Assembly (NCBI GenBank): GCA_949987705.1
Contig: OX465282.1
Coordinates: 5,754,501-5,818,500, forward strand
Length of the DNA: 64,000 bases
From: Thereva unica
Taxonomy: Eukaryota > Arthropoda > Insecta > Diptera > Therevidae
Direction of reading: 5' to 3'
Each line of letters begins with the position of its first letter. Position 1 is the stretch's first letter. Both the position numbers and the translations under genes were made by a program. This document shows positions 1-11,288 of the stretch, one piece after another. Under the pieces are notes generated by a model. It saw only the letters and a program-made list of their open reading frames with translations. It was not told where the DNA came from and ran no database searches.

Positions 1-1248
1 GTATATACGTAACAGTCATGTGAGTACTGTGTATATACTATGTATCTACCATTTAAAGTCATTGCAAGATACTATGAACAAGCGTGGCTAAAAAGTGCAT
101 TTTTTTACTACAGATAGTGACTTTTATTCTACTGAGTGAAAGGTAAGCCCAAAAAAATGACTATGAAGTCTGTGTATGCAATATACGGCAAATACTTACT
201 TCAATGTCCATAATCTCGGTTTTTCGCGTCTCAAAAATAAAATAAGCAGGACAAATATTTTTAATTTAAGGATATATTTTTCAAGATACCTTTATGGCTT
301 TTATGTAAATTTCAGTCCGCATATTATTATGAAATAAAAACTTGTTTCAAAGGACAGACTTTTTATTATTGAACGTTTGAACATACAAATAATACATATT
401 ATATATGTCGTATTGCAGGGACATAGCAAGAATCGCCTAAATAGATGTAATTAGAAACGCCAGAGAGATCCTTATTTAATTAAATGCTGGATTATTTAAT
501 TAAATGCTGACAAAGTAGTTTAATAAAATAATAGCAAAGCAATCTGGGTAAAACTAGACAATGAGAAAAACAAGGGAAGGATTCATTAATTTTTAGATTC
601 TTGTCTGAGAAGGATTGCTGCGTCATATCTGGGATCACCGCGTACGTCGTAATGGAAAACCACCAATTAAATAAAGATAGCCTAAACCAAATCAATCACA
701 TTCCGACATATATAAGTATTGCAATTCTGTAATTTTAGGTGGTTTTTTCTCTTTTTAATAGGAATACTTATCTATATTTTACATGTTAAATACTTATGTT
801 GCACAGTTCAAAAGAGAAAATCACATACATAGATGACGTTTGCATATTCAAATTGTGTAAGCTGAAAACAGTATTGAATCGTACAGAAATCATTATTTTT
901 CAAATTATTAAACTCGAAATATTATATATCTTTTTAGTACTTACTATGAAACAATCAGGGAGGCAAACACTTTGTTCGAAAGTCTACATACACAACAGCG
1001 TCGTTATGTGTCCGTGTGAATACAAAGAATATCGTCGAATCTTTTTTCTCTTTCTTAGGACATGCTCAAATGGGTGTTTCTCTGTAAACTGGTAAATTTT
1101 TGCAAGAAATCTGTCCCAGTAACTTTTTTACGTGAATATGAAAAAAAAATATACAATTAAATAGATATCTATCTGGTGGATAATAAACAGTAAGGGACCC
1201 AAATATATTTGTTTTATTTTAGGACTTATTGAGTAAATTTAAAAAATT
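1..1248. other. AT-rich region without a supported gene
   Basis: Open frames here are short, without recognisable domains or splice structure. I see no RNA gene or transposon end. It is probably intergenic or intronic DNA. Confidence 0.5.
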
Positions 1249-2134
1249 CATATGTCAGAGGACTGTTGCATATGTCAGAGGACTGTATATATAAGTGAAA
1301 TGAGCATTTATTAGTAGTATATATACTTTAAAAACATTCCTCATGACGCATATATATAAAAATAAAACAGTCTTCTTTGGTAGTTCCAAGTTCTCTGTGT
1401 AGTTCCAAGTAAACTTGTGAACTTTTATTTCTTCCTTAGACACTTTCTTCTTTCTCGCGCCATGATTAAAAGATGGTTATAGACCTAAAACAAAGGCAAA
1501 AGTACAATAACAGTGCCCTAATAAATGAAACAGTCTCCTGTTTCTGTATGTAGCGGGGGACTGTTGACGGGGACTGTTGGCAGGGGACTGTTTAATTTGT
1601 GTAATTGGTACGGTACCGTAAAATTCCTTCATTATGACTTTATTTTGTTATATAGAAACAATATAAGCCATCTTATTTAAAACTATGCACAATAGAGAAA
1701 ACTGGAACACTTTAAAAAAAGAAAAATAATACTTAGCAGAGGACTGTCGAATGTTGCGTACCGATACGCGCATGTGCCCCTCTAACTCTTGTAACACTAA
1801 ACAAAATGAGGTATAGCTACTTTTGGGGGTAACAAAGCTAATTTCATGTCGTTCACGTTTCGTTACGCCCATTGACAAGTCTGTCTTTACTGTAGATGGC
1901 CTGATGCGTAACTCGAAACTTTGGCAGGGGACTGTTCATGAAATTCGGGGACCAACTTTAGGTTAAATTAAACTAATCAAAAAATAGTTTAAATAAATTG
2001 ATATTAGAGTCTAATAGCATATCATTTCATATTGATTAGATTGTGTTATATAAGTTAATTGTTTTTAAAATATTAGTTCAATTAATGAACTCAATAGAAA
2101 ATATTTTGGTTTGGGGACCGGCTAGGGGACTGTT
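1249..2134 (+). repeat. Cluster of GGGGACTGTT-like motifs
   Basis: The core GGACTGT recurs in one orientation at about 1259, 1279, 1558, 1571, 1585, 1741, 1929 and 2127, usually as GGGGACTGTT or GAGGACTGT. The first two lie in an 18-bp direct duplication (CATATGTCAGAGGACTGT, at 1249 and 1269). The three copies at 1555-1592 are about 14 bp apart. The background is AT-rich, so the G-rich word stands out. Function is unknown; it could be a degraded satellite or a cluster of binding sites. Confidence 0.5.
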
Positions 2135-2349
2135 TTTAGACCTAAAAAATACGTTATTGAAACCATATAGGTTTTTAAGTGAGATATTTTCTATATTGTA
2201 TACTATAGTTTAGATAGTTATAAATTGAAATTTGCAGAAATATAAATATTTCTCACCATAGTTTACGTAATATTTGCCAAGGACAGCGATTTTACCACTT
2301 TGGTGAGAAACACCCAAATACAGCGATTTGAGAGGGAACTTGTATGTTT

Positions 2350-2458
2350 GGGCATTTTCAGAAACGCAGAACTGCGGTCACTCTGCAATATTCAGCTACA
2401 GACTTCCAATTGCTGAATATTGCAGAATGACCGCAGTTCTGCGTTTCCGAAAAGGCCC
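2350..2458. repeat. Long near-perfect hairpin (47-bp arms, 15-bp loop)
   Basis: Positions 2350-2396 are the reverse complement of 2412-2458 with three mismatches; the loop is 2397-2411. The arms contain AACGCAGAACTGCGGTCA and its complement. No TIR/TSD structure is evident. The arms are longer and better paired than a typical animal pre-miRNA. A small foldback element or a hairpin-siRNA source are both possible. Confidence 0.75.
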
Positions 2459-2652
2459 TTTCCTTCTCTGCACATGTACAAGCGAGGCGATGGTGCGTTT
2501 TGTTTCGAGGTAGGGTTTGTAACACTGATGCCATGTAGATGAGAAACTGTCACTTCTGCACACGTGGGAGTCTTAAGTTTTAAATAATTAAGTCATCATA
2601 TTTACGCAAGTAGCATGATATGCAAACGTATCCACCTTACGAAAGGTACATG

Positions 2653-2918
2653 ACTTCAAATTCAATACCAAGTCGAAAATAAAAATTTTACGTCATGATC
2701 AATTTTAGACAAGTAATTTGCAACAATAAAAATTGTTGGTTAAGATGAAAAACACACTTTTCCAGATTGACCATGTTCTCAAACACGTTAGGTAAACTCA
2801 CCTGGCTTTGAATTCAATATCCTGTCGAAAGAGGAAATTCTACGCCATGGTTAATCTGAGAAAAGTAATTTGCAATAATGAAAACTGCTTGTAAAAAAAC
2901 ATGAAAAAAACGTTTTTC
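2653..2918. repeat. Diverged tandem duplication, about 155-bp period
   Basis: Segment 2653-2763 aligns with 2808-2918. Both carry TTCAATA near their start, then GTCGAAA, a TACGTCATG/TACGCCATG block, AAGTAATTTGCAA and an A-rich end with ATGAAAAA. Divergence is substantial, so the duplication is old. Confidence 0.55.
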
Positions 2919-2924
2919 TACTTA

Positions 2925-3175
2925 TTTTTGACCACCTTGATGCTTGTCGTTGGGTTAAAAAAATGGTTTTTTTTCCATTTTTTTTAGGTGGTCAAAAAAT
3001 CTATTGGGTGGTCAAAAGTGGTCAAAAAGTGGTCAGTTTTTTTCCGTAGAGAAACCGGGCAAAATACACATTTGGGGGGCTACCGTGAAGTTGGCCCCCC
3101 AAAAGGTTTTTTTCGATTTTCTCGTGAATCGAAGGTGGTCAATTAAAGTTATTGATGGTCATTAGTGGTCATTTA
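2925..3175 (+). repeat. AGTGGTCA-rich degenerate repeat
   Basis: The word GGTC(A) preceded by TG or GTG occurs about nine times between 2985 and 3175, in two groups, with a complementary GACCACC at about 2930. The spacer holds a 9-bp hairpin (TTGGGGGGC and GCCCCCCAA, about 3072-3102). It looks like a decayed simple repeat rather than a gene. Confidence 0.45.
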
Positions 3176-3235
3176 GTGGTCAATTGAATCCACTATAAGA
3201 TTTTGAAATTATCGAATTTCGGGGGGCTAGCTTCA

Positions 3236-3720
3236 CACAGCTGCTGGCAGGCCTTAGCCTATCAGGCGCAGAGGCGAGGTCGGAAGGCACGGCCCGGTGA
3301 AGGCCACACATTACTCAGTCTGACTAAAAGATGAGGACTTCAGGTATCAGAATGGACACGCCGTGGCGTCATGATTACCTACAGAAAAACAGACGAAGAC
3401 GACAGTTTAGCATAGCAGGTTATTAATTCAAGCGCAAAAATGTTGATGGCCTCAAGGAACACTTCAAGGTGGCTCCAGACTTACGCCGTGAATACCCCGT
3501 GAACAAACGAGTGTGGATAGTTTTCCCGCCTTGCTTTCTATTACCAGTGGATACCGCAATAATTCTTTCCGTAAAATCACGGCTTGAGACTGAATAGAAG
3601 TTCAGATCTTCAGGCACGAACTGTCGATAAATGCCCACACACAAAGATTTTTGTCAGTTTTTTTTGGACTGTAGGCCCCATCCAGTTGCCGGCCGGGGAG
3701 GTGTGTAATGATACTTGGCT
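3236..3720 (+). repeat. Dispersed repeat family R, copy 1
   Basis: Blocks of this segment recur elsewhere. The GAAGTTCAGATCTTCAGGC block plus CCCCATCCAGTTG and GGCCGGGGAGGTGTG recurs at about 24275-24376 and, more diverged, at 63600-63715. The CGATGAAGGCCA and CTCAGTCTGACTGA block recurs at 15340-15390. This defines a dispersed family of unknown class. No TIR, tRNA head or protein was found. Confidence 0.6.
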
Positions 3721-5270
3721 TCAAGGCAAAAACGAAAACAAAGCGCAAAAATAGATTTCCTTGACCCGGAGGGACCTCTCGCTATTTCTCACTAGCACAT
3801 ATATGGCAGATCTGCTACTGAGGCGATCTGAATGAGGCGATCTTTCAAAATGTAATGCCAAAATGAAAACTGCGGTGTTAAATAAAGGAGTTGTGCTGAC
3901 TAACTCCTTCAATACCAAGGAAATCTTCGACAGTAGATTCTTCGACACCCTTCGACAGTAGATTCTTCCCCCCCCCCCCCCCCCCCCCACCCTTGACAAT
4001 AAGCTGGAGGCGTTGATGTCCGTGATGTATGGTTCATCTCCGTGGTGTAGTGAGAGCTTTTGGTGACTGGAGAGGTACGCAATGGGGTTTATGTCCATGG
4101 AACCTGGAGGTATGCATGGGTGGTTCCTGGAGCTATGCAAAATAGGATTCTGGAAGCGTTGGAGCATGTGCTTATGGGGGATCTCAGGCGTGGCTCTTCC
4201 ACAAAATACCATGTGGGGAAGGCTCATTGGGCAGGCGAAAGCTTTTTTGCAAGTTAAACGAGAGCCCACAACGCTCTAGCTCCTACACTGGACTCTGATT
4301 TGGATCCGTCTGGTTACAAGACAACGTCAAGGTCCTGGTCAGGTTGGAAATCTTCCCATGGTTTTCCCTGGTAAATTTTTCGACCTGTAGTCCGTAGGTC
4401 CTGATACTCTTTCCTGTGGTAGAGAGCGTAGTATATTACTTTACCCATAGGTCTTCTCGATCTAACACCCCGCTTCACGCAGCCGGAGGATGGTACAGGC
4501 CACCAGCTGCCATCTCTGCATCTGAGCTTGTAGATGCTAACTCCCTCTCAACCTCGATGACTGTTAGTTCATCCAAGCGCTCACTTAGCTCTTCATCGGA
4601 GTCAGCCTCTTCGTTGATGAAGCTGGTTTGGAAAACCTTTATTCATGCCTGCCTTAGTCCAAAAAGGAGTTTGTAGTCAACTCTTTCGAGTCCCTCTAGG
4701 CACTCGTTGATTAACATTACCAGGGTTCTACTACTTCGCTGGGGTTCCTCGGCCATGAGCACCTTCCAGTTGCTCATAGGGATGTCCCTGTTGTGGTGCC
4801 GAAGACTCGAACACTATTATTTTCCCTCGTCAGCCGAGAGAAGGTCCGGGAGTCTGCCGGTACTAGAGATGATATCGGGTAGTGCCACTAGAAAGCAGTC
4901 CATTTCTACTTCACTCATTGGCCTGTTACCCGTTGAGCCAGATTTTTGGGCTGCTGAAGCAGAAGGTTCCCCGATTATGGTTGGACTTGAGAGCTTTTGC
5001 ATTTTGGTCATTATTGATAGGCGCTGAGCTGATTTCTCGGGATCTCTCCCTTTTAGCGCGGGTGATTTCCACTCCTCAACACTGCCTGAAATTTTGCTTT
5101 GGAGGTTTTGTCCTTCTTGGAAATGGTATCGGCAGCTACATTCTCTGAAATTCTGCTGAGAACGAAGAGGGCGCTATTCTACCATCTCTTGCGGATGGAC
5201 GCTCGTGATCTCTGTTACTCAGATGTCACTGTGGCTGGTGACTCCTGGCACGCCCGCGGTTATGTTGCCT
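3721..5270 (-). pseudogene. Degenerate LINE ORF1-like remnant
   Basis: Read on the minus strand, several short open stretches in different frames look like one eroded acidic gag/ORF1 protein. One piece includes SNEEADSDEELSERLDE-like acidic sequence (about 4560-4640), followed by a piece beginning MTKMQKLSSPTIIGE (about 5010). They are separated by stops and frameshifts. A poly-C run of about 20 bases interrupts it at about 3967-3988. No zinc knuckle or reverse transcriptase motif could be placed, so assignment to a non-LTR element is inferred from neighbouring minus-strand LINE debris. Confidence 0.35.
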
Positions 5271-5721
5271 GACATTTAAGTGCCAGCGATTGCCCCACTT
5301 GGAGCAAGTTGAGACCCCCTCGAGGGCCCGAGGTTCGTAGGTCCTAGTACTTGCACGTTGCTGTGTCGGGTCGTCTGTGTATCTGTTTGTTTTGGTTTCT
5401 TTTCATTATTATTTTTGTCCATATTGTTCCAATGAGTAAAACCGGAAATGAAGTCCGCCTTGTGAGTGCCGCATACTCGAGTAAGGCACTTGTACACACC
5501 GTCCTTGCCCGGTCTTCGGCAGGGACCGTTTACGACCAGCCAGTTTATACTCATTGGTTGACCATTCAGCCTTCGGCAGGATACCTTTCACCTTACCTTA
5601 AAAGTCGCGACTCGGACTACGGGTAAAGGATGAAATATACGGACATAAACCCCTCCAGCTTGTAGGCAATGGAGTGGAGCGAAGCAAAAGGGGTTGCCGG
5701 AGTTCTTTAGCTATACTATCG

Positions 5722-5936
5722 CCCTGTGCTGAAAGTCGAGTCGTCACGACACGACAAGTCGTTTAAGTTGAAGAAAGTGACGTTTCAGTCGAATTATGAC
5801 TTTCAGCACAGGCGCCTAGAGTGGAAATACTAAGTTGAGTTTAGGCCCCTTTACTGAAGGTCTTGATTTGACTGAGTCACTTTCTTCAACTCAAATCACT
5901 TGTCGTGTCGTGACGACTCGACTTTCAGCACGTGGG
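5722..5936. mobile_element. Foldback/MITE with CTGTGCTGAAAGTCG termini
   Basis: Arm 5722-5781 is the inverted complement of 5873-5936 with few mismatches. Both arms include CTGTGCTGAAAGTCGAGTCG at the outer end and the complement of AAGAAAGTGAC at the inner end. A third inverted copy of the end, GACTTTCAGCACAGG, lies inside at 5798-5812. The same terminal word recurs in the repeats at 23.4-24.2 kb, so this is a family. No transposase is present. Confidence 0.65.
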
Positions 5937-7130
5937 CCTATTGGTTACTCCATTTAAAGATATATATCTAGAAAGAACTGTAGCAAAAGGATGTCCGCAG
6001 CAGATCCTGGAGCTCAAGGATGATGATGATACACGGTTCAATGCATTGAATCAATTCCCCCCAAAATATCTCTCTGATCTCCCCTTTCAATGCATGACAC
6101 ATGTCAAACCGAGTTGTATCAACATCACACACAAAGTCATAAATACTTCAATTCTACGAAAAGTCTCTTCAAAGTTTTGGTGATAAAAATTTCACTCAAT
6201 GGAACCCAAAATTTGAGAATGGAATTCTATGAATTTCAATAATTTGAGGAATTTCTTCAAGGAAAATATCGTAATATAAAATCGATGGCAAAAGGCCAAG
6301 AATGAGTCATGAAGGGGAATAATTGAAAATCATATCCTCTCCCCTCCTTTCCAGTTACATACATACATAGAAAAAGAAAGAATCATTGCACCCACCACCC
6401 AAAATTCGATATCAAACCGTCCAAACCCCCAAAAAAGATCAATGGTTTACTTAGAAACGTCTCATAACAAAATTATAGGTTTAATCCTGTTGGCGTTCTA
6501 TTTACATATAAGGATATGACCCCATAACCCCCTACCTTGCGGTGTTTTTTTCTCTCCTCTCCTCTATCCATATCTCCAACAACTCTCCACATATTAAGGG
6601 GAAAAAAATGATTGTGTGTGACCGTTCATATGAAATCCTGCACAATGAGACGATGTAATCTTCTGCTACTCAACAACTCATGCATGGATGGATAAATGCG
6701 CGCCTCTAGGAATTCCGATGATGTTGGAATCCCTTAAAATATATATACATAAAGTAGTATCCTTGTTGTAGCCTCGTATGTCCTTAGGCAATTCAACGAT
6801 ATTGTATAAACACACGTTTTTTATTCCATTCTACAAAAGGGAACAGCAAAATTAAACCACCTCGAGGGAATGATGATGATGATGTTGATGAAGCAGGAGA
6901 AAAGGATCTCCATATCGCTGCTATCTCTGGTTGTGGATAAAATCATGACTTGATAAAGACCCTTTTTGGGGGAGATGTTGTAGATGAAAAATGATGGAAA
7001 GATAAGGGCGAAAAACTAGTGCCAAAACAGGTGTGGTAGAGATGCTTTAGACACTTCTTCAAAGAAAATATATTTCTGATATAGGGAGAAGCAGGTAACC
7101 AATGTGCAGATGACCCAAAAAACGTAATGC
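5937..7130. other. No gene identified
   Basis: AT-rich sequence with short frames only. The longest (5932-6183, plus) has no recognisable domain and begins inside the preceding foldback. There is a (GAT)n-like run at about 6870-6885. I see no transposon ends. Confidence 0.4.
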
Positions 7131-7262
7131 GCCAGAGCCTGCAATAGAAGTTCCAAATACCACAGCAAATCATAAGGCTCCAGGACCAGATGGTATACTC
7201 TCAGAAATCTTTTCAAATATTGGAGACCATGAATTACATATTCTACCACAAAAACGCCAGTT
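7131..7262 (+). pseudogene. LINE reverse-transcriptase fragment
   Basis: The plus-strand translation contains KAPGPDGILSEIFSNIG. This matches the reverse-transcriptase motif near the start of the RT domain in non-LTR elements (K-x-PGPDGI-x2-E). Only this short piece is recognisable, and it is truncated on both sides. Confidence 0.55.
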
Positions 7263-7360
7263 TCTTCCATTGGGCACTCCACAAGCTGTCCTGTACTCCT
7301 TCGTTTGACTCGGAGTGCAGTGTCCTAACTACATGGAATTTTATCGCAATGCGCACTAGA

Positions 7361-7711
7361 TATGGCCTGCGCCAAAACTATTAGGAATCTCGAAATCGCC
7401 TTTTCCATGCGTAGTTAAGGTCTCAAGTGGTGTAGTGAGACTCTCAAATCCTCACCGCGAAAATAGATTTGTAAAGAAAAGCGCGCAACGTCACTCTTGT
7501 CGTTTAAAACCCCAAATCACCCGTTTATTTATATTTTCAATTAATCTCCCTGTGACTCTTGTTGCGGTCAGATGCTATGGGGGAATGTTGATGCCGGTAA
7601 GTGAATTTCGAAGAGGAAATGGCTTGTATTTTATCTATACACGAAATGTGTGTGGAATTGTCATTTCCCCACCTACACGTAAAATTCCCGATAGTTTTGG
7701 CGCAGGCCATA
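7361..7711. mobile_element. 351-bp MITE with TATGGCCTGCGCCAAAACTAT inverted ends
   Basis: The left end (7361-7381) reads TATGGCCTGCGCCAAAACTA. The right end (7691-7711) is its inverted complement, and similarity continues inward (GGAAT-like). There is no transposase gene. A related, less complete copy lies at 58791-58924. The target duplication is not clear, and I cannot assign the superfamily. Confidence 0.75.
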
Positions 7712-7929
7712 CATCGGTGTATCCAGCGATCTTAAGATCCTGACATAACCAAAAGCATCAAGATATTACGCCTATCCTCTGGATAGGATATGTAATGAGA
7801 AAGCCTGGAGAAACGCCCCCAGAAATCTGGTTCCTTCAAACGCCAGAGGGAAAATCACAAGGGAGGCCAAGTCTCACAGAGGACTGTAGCTGCCTTCCAT
7901 CTCGTCACTTAAGAGTAATATGTTACATA

Positions 7930-8350
7930 TCCCCCGTTTAAAAGCTTAACCATAGTGTTGAGGAGGTATATCGGCCGGCGGTTAATTCTCTGGCATTTTA
8001 CCCGGCTTCGGGATTGACCCAAGTTTTTGAAACTTCCATTGCTCGGGGAACACTCATTTCCTCAGACACACTGTGAAAACTAGGGCGTACCCACATGATG
8101 TCACATTAGGTGAGAGCTTCACTGTTCTATTTGGTATACCGTCCAGCCCAGGTTTTTTTTCCAATGGTAATTCTTGTCACGGCTTTCACAATTGCTTCCT
8201 CCCTTACCTCTGGGAGGTCTGCTTTATCCACGTTTACTGTAGACAGGCTGTCCGAGTTTCTGTTCGACGCTCAATTTCGTCGTTCCAGTCCAGTTCCAGT
8301 GCAAGTGCGGTGGGCGTTTTCGAAGGGCGCTGAGCAGGAACTATAATGTG
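7930..8350 (-). pseudogene. LINE reverse-transcriptase N-terminal fragment
   Basis: On the minus strand from 8350 down, the translation contains GKKPGLDGIPN (RT motif, about 8140) followed by FPEQWKFQKLGSIPKPGK (about 8000-8050). This is the order seen in Jockey/R1/LOA-type LINE reverse transcriptases. Stops and frame changes show it is dead. Both flanks are truncated. Confidence 0.65.
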
Positions 8351-8664
8351 ATAACGTTAGGAAGAGTCCAGAGGAGGGGCAACAGAAGCCTAGAGAACAC
8401 AATTTACGAACGCCCTTGATGTTATCTTGCACCTAGTCTCTACGAGCTTTTACATCTAACAACCAGCCTAGTGAAATACCCTGGAGAAAATCCGGGGGCA
8501 TGCACCACAAAATCCTACAATCTTAGATGTGCTACATGAAGATAATGCTGTCACCATAACTACAGTCTGCGTCCCCTAGACTGACGAGCTTGAAGGAATG
8601 CTCCGTCGAAATAGTCTTAAGAAGAGGGTGGAAAAACGGAGACGCCCTGAAGAAGTTTTTGTGA

Positions 8665-9262
8665 AATGAACAGTCAAGCTGTCATCAAGGCACTCTCAAC
8701 GTGGAAGTTATCCTCCAAAATAGAGGCAGGGTGTTTTGACATACGCCAGAGTCCGACCAGAAAAATAGAGTCTGGCTCTGCTGGGTCACCGACAACTTTG
8801 ATATCAAACGCAGTGAGGCTGTGAACAAACTCACAGAGGCTGTGATCAAACTCGGGATGTGTCTGAATCGCTGTTCCAGGGCCTTGGGCCTTTCTGTGGC
8901 ATTCAATGGTCCATCTCTAAGTTAGTTCCTGATATAGAACTGGATAAAGGGCACTGAACCTAGCACTAGTTTTAGCCGCAGCCTTTAAACAGGGTAAGGA
9001 GCTAACAAGACCATTTGTTTTAACGGCCGTTTTCACTCTAAACAGGGCGAATCTCAAGCTGTTGTTGGGATGTCTGACTGGCCGTATGGGGCTGTGGTAC
9101 CACCTCCATAACCAGGACTGTCTCCAGGGACAGAATGCCCAAAATATGTCCACAGATTGTCCCAGGCGTTTGCACATAAGGCAGCTATATTTAGAAAGAA
9201 ATAAGAGAGATCTCCCGACTAAGGTTCACTCACCAGCAAAATATGGGGAGAAACACGCATTT
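8665..9262 (+). pseudogene. LINE RNase H domain remnant (family of the 26-kb copy)
   Basis: The plus-strand translation contains NSQAVIKALSTWKLSSKI (about 8665-8720) and, near 9010-9110, FTLNRANLKLLLGCLTG then GLWYHLHNQD. The minus-strand LINE at 26040-26921 has the same blocks in the same order. The RNase H and C-terminal region is frame-broken by several stops. This is the opposite orientation to most LINE fragments nearby. Confidence 0.7.
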
Positions 9263-9271
9263 TATGTAACT

Positions 9272-9726
9272 GGGCCTCGGTAGTCTAGAGGTAAGGCACC
9301 TGACTGCTATTCCCAGAGGTCCCGGGTTCGAATCCCGGCGGCGCCACGGTCCTTCGCCTTTCCCACCTAACTTTCCTTCTTTCTTCTTCTCTCTTTACAT
9401 TCCTGATTCCCCTGTCATAGCCTTCCCTAGCCCTTCCCCGCTCCACAAGCGCATGCCATCGGTTGGTTGATGAGATTCAACTCGTTTCAGGAGGCATAAC
9501 ACTCCAGCGAGTTGTTCTCGACGCCCCGATGTCAGAGTCGCGAAATGGTTGTGAGTAGTAGGTGGAATAAAATATCGCGGCTAGGTTGTGACAGTTACTT
9601 CCTCCTTCTCTTCTCTCTATCTTGCGGCTAGAGCTGCTGTTCGACATTTACTCTATACGAAAAAATAGATTGTCGACAGTACAAAGGGATTTTCCCTAAG
9701 CCTCTGTCACATAAAAAAAAAAAAAA
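9272..9726 (+). mobile_element. tRNA-derived SINE, copy 1
   Basis: A tRNA-like head is followed by a body of about 360 bp and an A-rich tail. Pol III boxes are visible: A box TAGTCTAGAGG (9281-9291) and B box GGTTCGAATCC (9325-9335). The body shares CGTTTCAGGAGGCATAAC, GATGTCAGAGTCGCGAAATG and GTCGACAGTACAAA with copies at 9882, 14549 and 56569. It ends CTCTGTCACAT plus A-run. A short AACTG on both sides may be a weak target duplication. Confidence 0.85.
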
Positions 9727-9881
9727 CTGCAAACGTGACGTAACTATCTCGGGCTGGTGGAAGTGCGTTCATAACCTCCTGTGCTGGCCACTCGAAGCTG
9801 TCCGAGACCCGATTAGCCCCTATGAGGCTAGCCCCACTGCCTCATGTGGGTCCAATGTGGATTGCCCTGTAGGGCCCACAA
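9727..9881. other. Spacer between two SINE copies
   Basis: 155 bp of unique-looking DNA separates two same-strand SINEs. It contains the short inverted pair TGAGGCTAGCCCCAC and TGCCTCATGTGG at about 9821-9850. No gene. Confidence 0.4.
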
Positions 9882-10362
9882 GGGGCCTCGGTAGTCTAGG
9901 GGTAAGGCGCCTGACTACTATCCCCAGAGGTCCCGGGTTCGATTCCCGGCGGTGCCACGGTCCTAGCCTTTCCCAATTTCTCGCCTACATAACTTTCCTT
10001 CTTTCTTCTTCCCTCTTTGCATTCCTGATTCCTCCTGTCATAGCCTTCACTAATTCTCTTCCCCGCTCCACCAAGCGCATGTCATCGGTTGGTTGATTAG
10101 ATTCAACTCGTTTCAGGAGGCATAACACTCCAGCGAGTTGTTCTCGATGCCCCGATGTCAGAGTCGCGAAATGGTTGGGAGTAGGTGAAATAAAAATACC
10201 GCAGCTAGGTTGTGACAGTTCTTTCACTTCACTTCTCTCTCTATCTTCCGACTAGAGCTGCTGTGCGACATTTCAAAAATAAAAAAAATATAATAATATG
10301 TACATGGTCGACAGTACAAAGGGGCCTTCCCTAAGTCTCTAGTGTGTCACATAAAAAAAAAA
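9882..10362 (+). mobile_element. tRNA-derived SINE, copy 2
   Basis: Same family as the copy at 9272. The A box is TAGTCTAGGGG (9892-9902) and the B box GGTTCGATTCC (9936-9946). The head can form a 7-bp acceptor-like stem (GGCCTCG with CGGTGCC, one mismatch and one G-T) and a perfect T arm (CCGGG/CCCGG). The anticodon arm is poor, so I assign no tRNA identity. The body is followed by GTGTCACAT and an A-run. Confidence 0.85.
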
Positions 10363-10600
10363 CACTAACGCCATCTCGAGTGGAAAATAGAAACTAAAAA
10401 ATTGAGAATTTCGGCACGCGAATGTCGTTCTTCCAAGCGGTCCCCCAATTGAGTACTAAAGACGTCCAATGCTGCTTGACCTCCGCAATCGGACGGGAGC
10501 CGAACTATTGAGCATGCTAAATAGCAACTCTGGCACCCGGAGGCACTCAGTTGCATAATACTCTATTATGATATATAGGCTCTGTCAGTATGGACCTTCC

Positions 10601-11054
10601 CAGGGACGGATTGGCTCCCCCTTAGCGGCCCGAGTATTTCGGTAGTGACCGGCCCAAACTTTATATGTAAAAAAGTAAAGGACAAATTAGCACGGTGCGT
10701 GCCGCCAGCCTGTTGCACGGGCCGGTCCAGCGTCCATAGGAAATATAAATTTTCGAGCAAATACTGCACAGTCCGTGCAACAATTGTACTGCACTCGCCA
10801 TGCGACTTCATCACGGTCTGAGGGGGCCGCTCCGAGAAATACCTAGCTCAGGCGGCGAAGGCGAGCTGAAGGCGGGGAAGAGAGGCGAGGAAGAGAAAAG
10901 GTCAAATTCGAGCCGATACTTGTGAGCGTAGTCACAATTATGACGAGACTTTAAGTTTCTTCACAAAAAAGATCCTGAAGCTCAACCTCCGGCCCGCCGG
11001 CGGCCCGGCCCTTCGAGTATTTACTCGAATGGGCCATAGACCAATCCGGCTCTG
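10601..11054. mobile_element. hAT-type MITE, 454 bp, with 8-bp target duplication
   Basis: The left end starts CAGGGACGGATTGG and the right end, inverted, CAGAGCCGGATTGG. Both fit the CAGRGNCGG ends typical of many hAT elements. The inverted similarity continues inward through a GGCCC..GAGTATTT block. The 8 bp GACCTTCC are repeated directly at 10593-10600 and 11055-11062. There is no transposase, so it is non-autonomous. Confidence 0.9.
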
Positions 11055-11288
11055 GACCTTCCCCTACCTACCGTACTCATTGTGGACCAATTAAGTTGGA
11101 GAGAGTTAATGCAACGTATTAACTTCGTATAACAAACTATCAAGACGCAAAACGGACGTGTCCTACCAAGGACTAAAACCTCCATTTAAGTGGATAAAAT
11201 TAAATCAAAACAACGATAAAAATATGAGCCCCGGAAATTCATAAATTTTATAGTTTTTTTTATTATTATATATTTTTGTATCGCTTAC

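Noticed and set aside
1249..2134. CRISPR-like array
   Set aside because: The repeated word is only about 10 bp, spacing is irregular, and the DNA is from an insect nucleus.
5932..6183. 83-codon plus-strand frame
   Set aside because: Starts inside a foldback arm and has no domain or splice signals.
9275..9348. Cloverleaf-like tRNA gene
   Set aside because: A and B boxes and acceptor-like stem are present, but the anticodon arm does not pair well and the same body and A-tail follow in four copies. It is a SINE head, not a tRNA gene.
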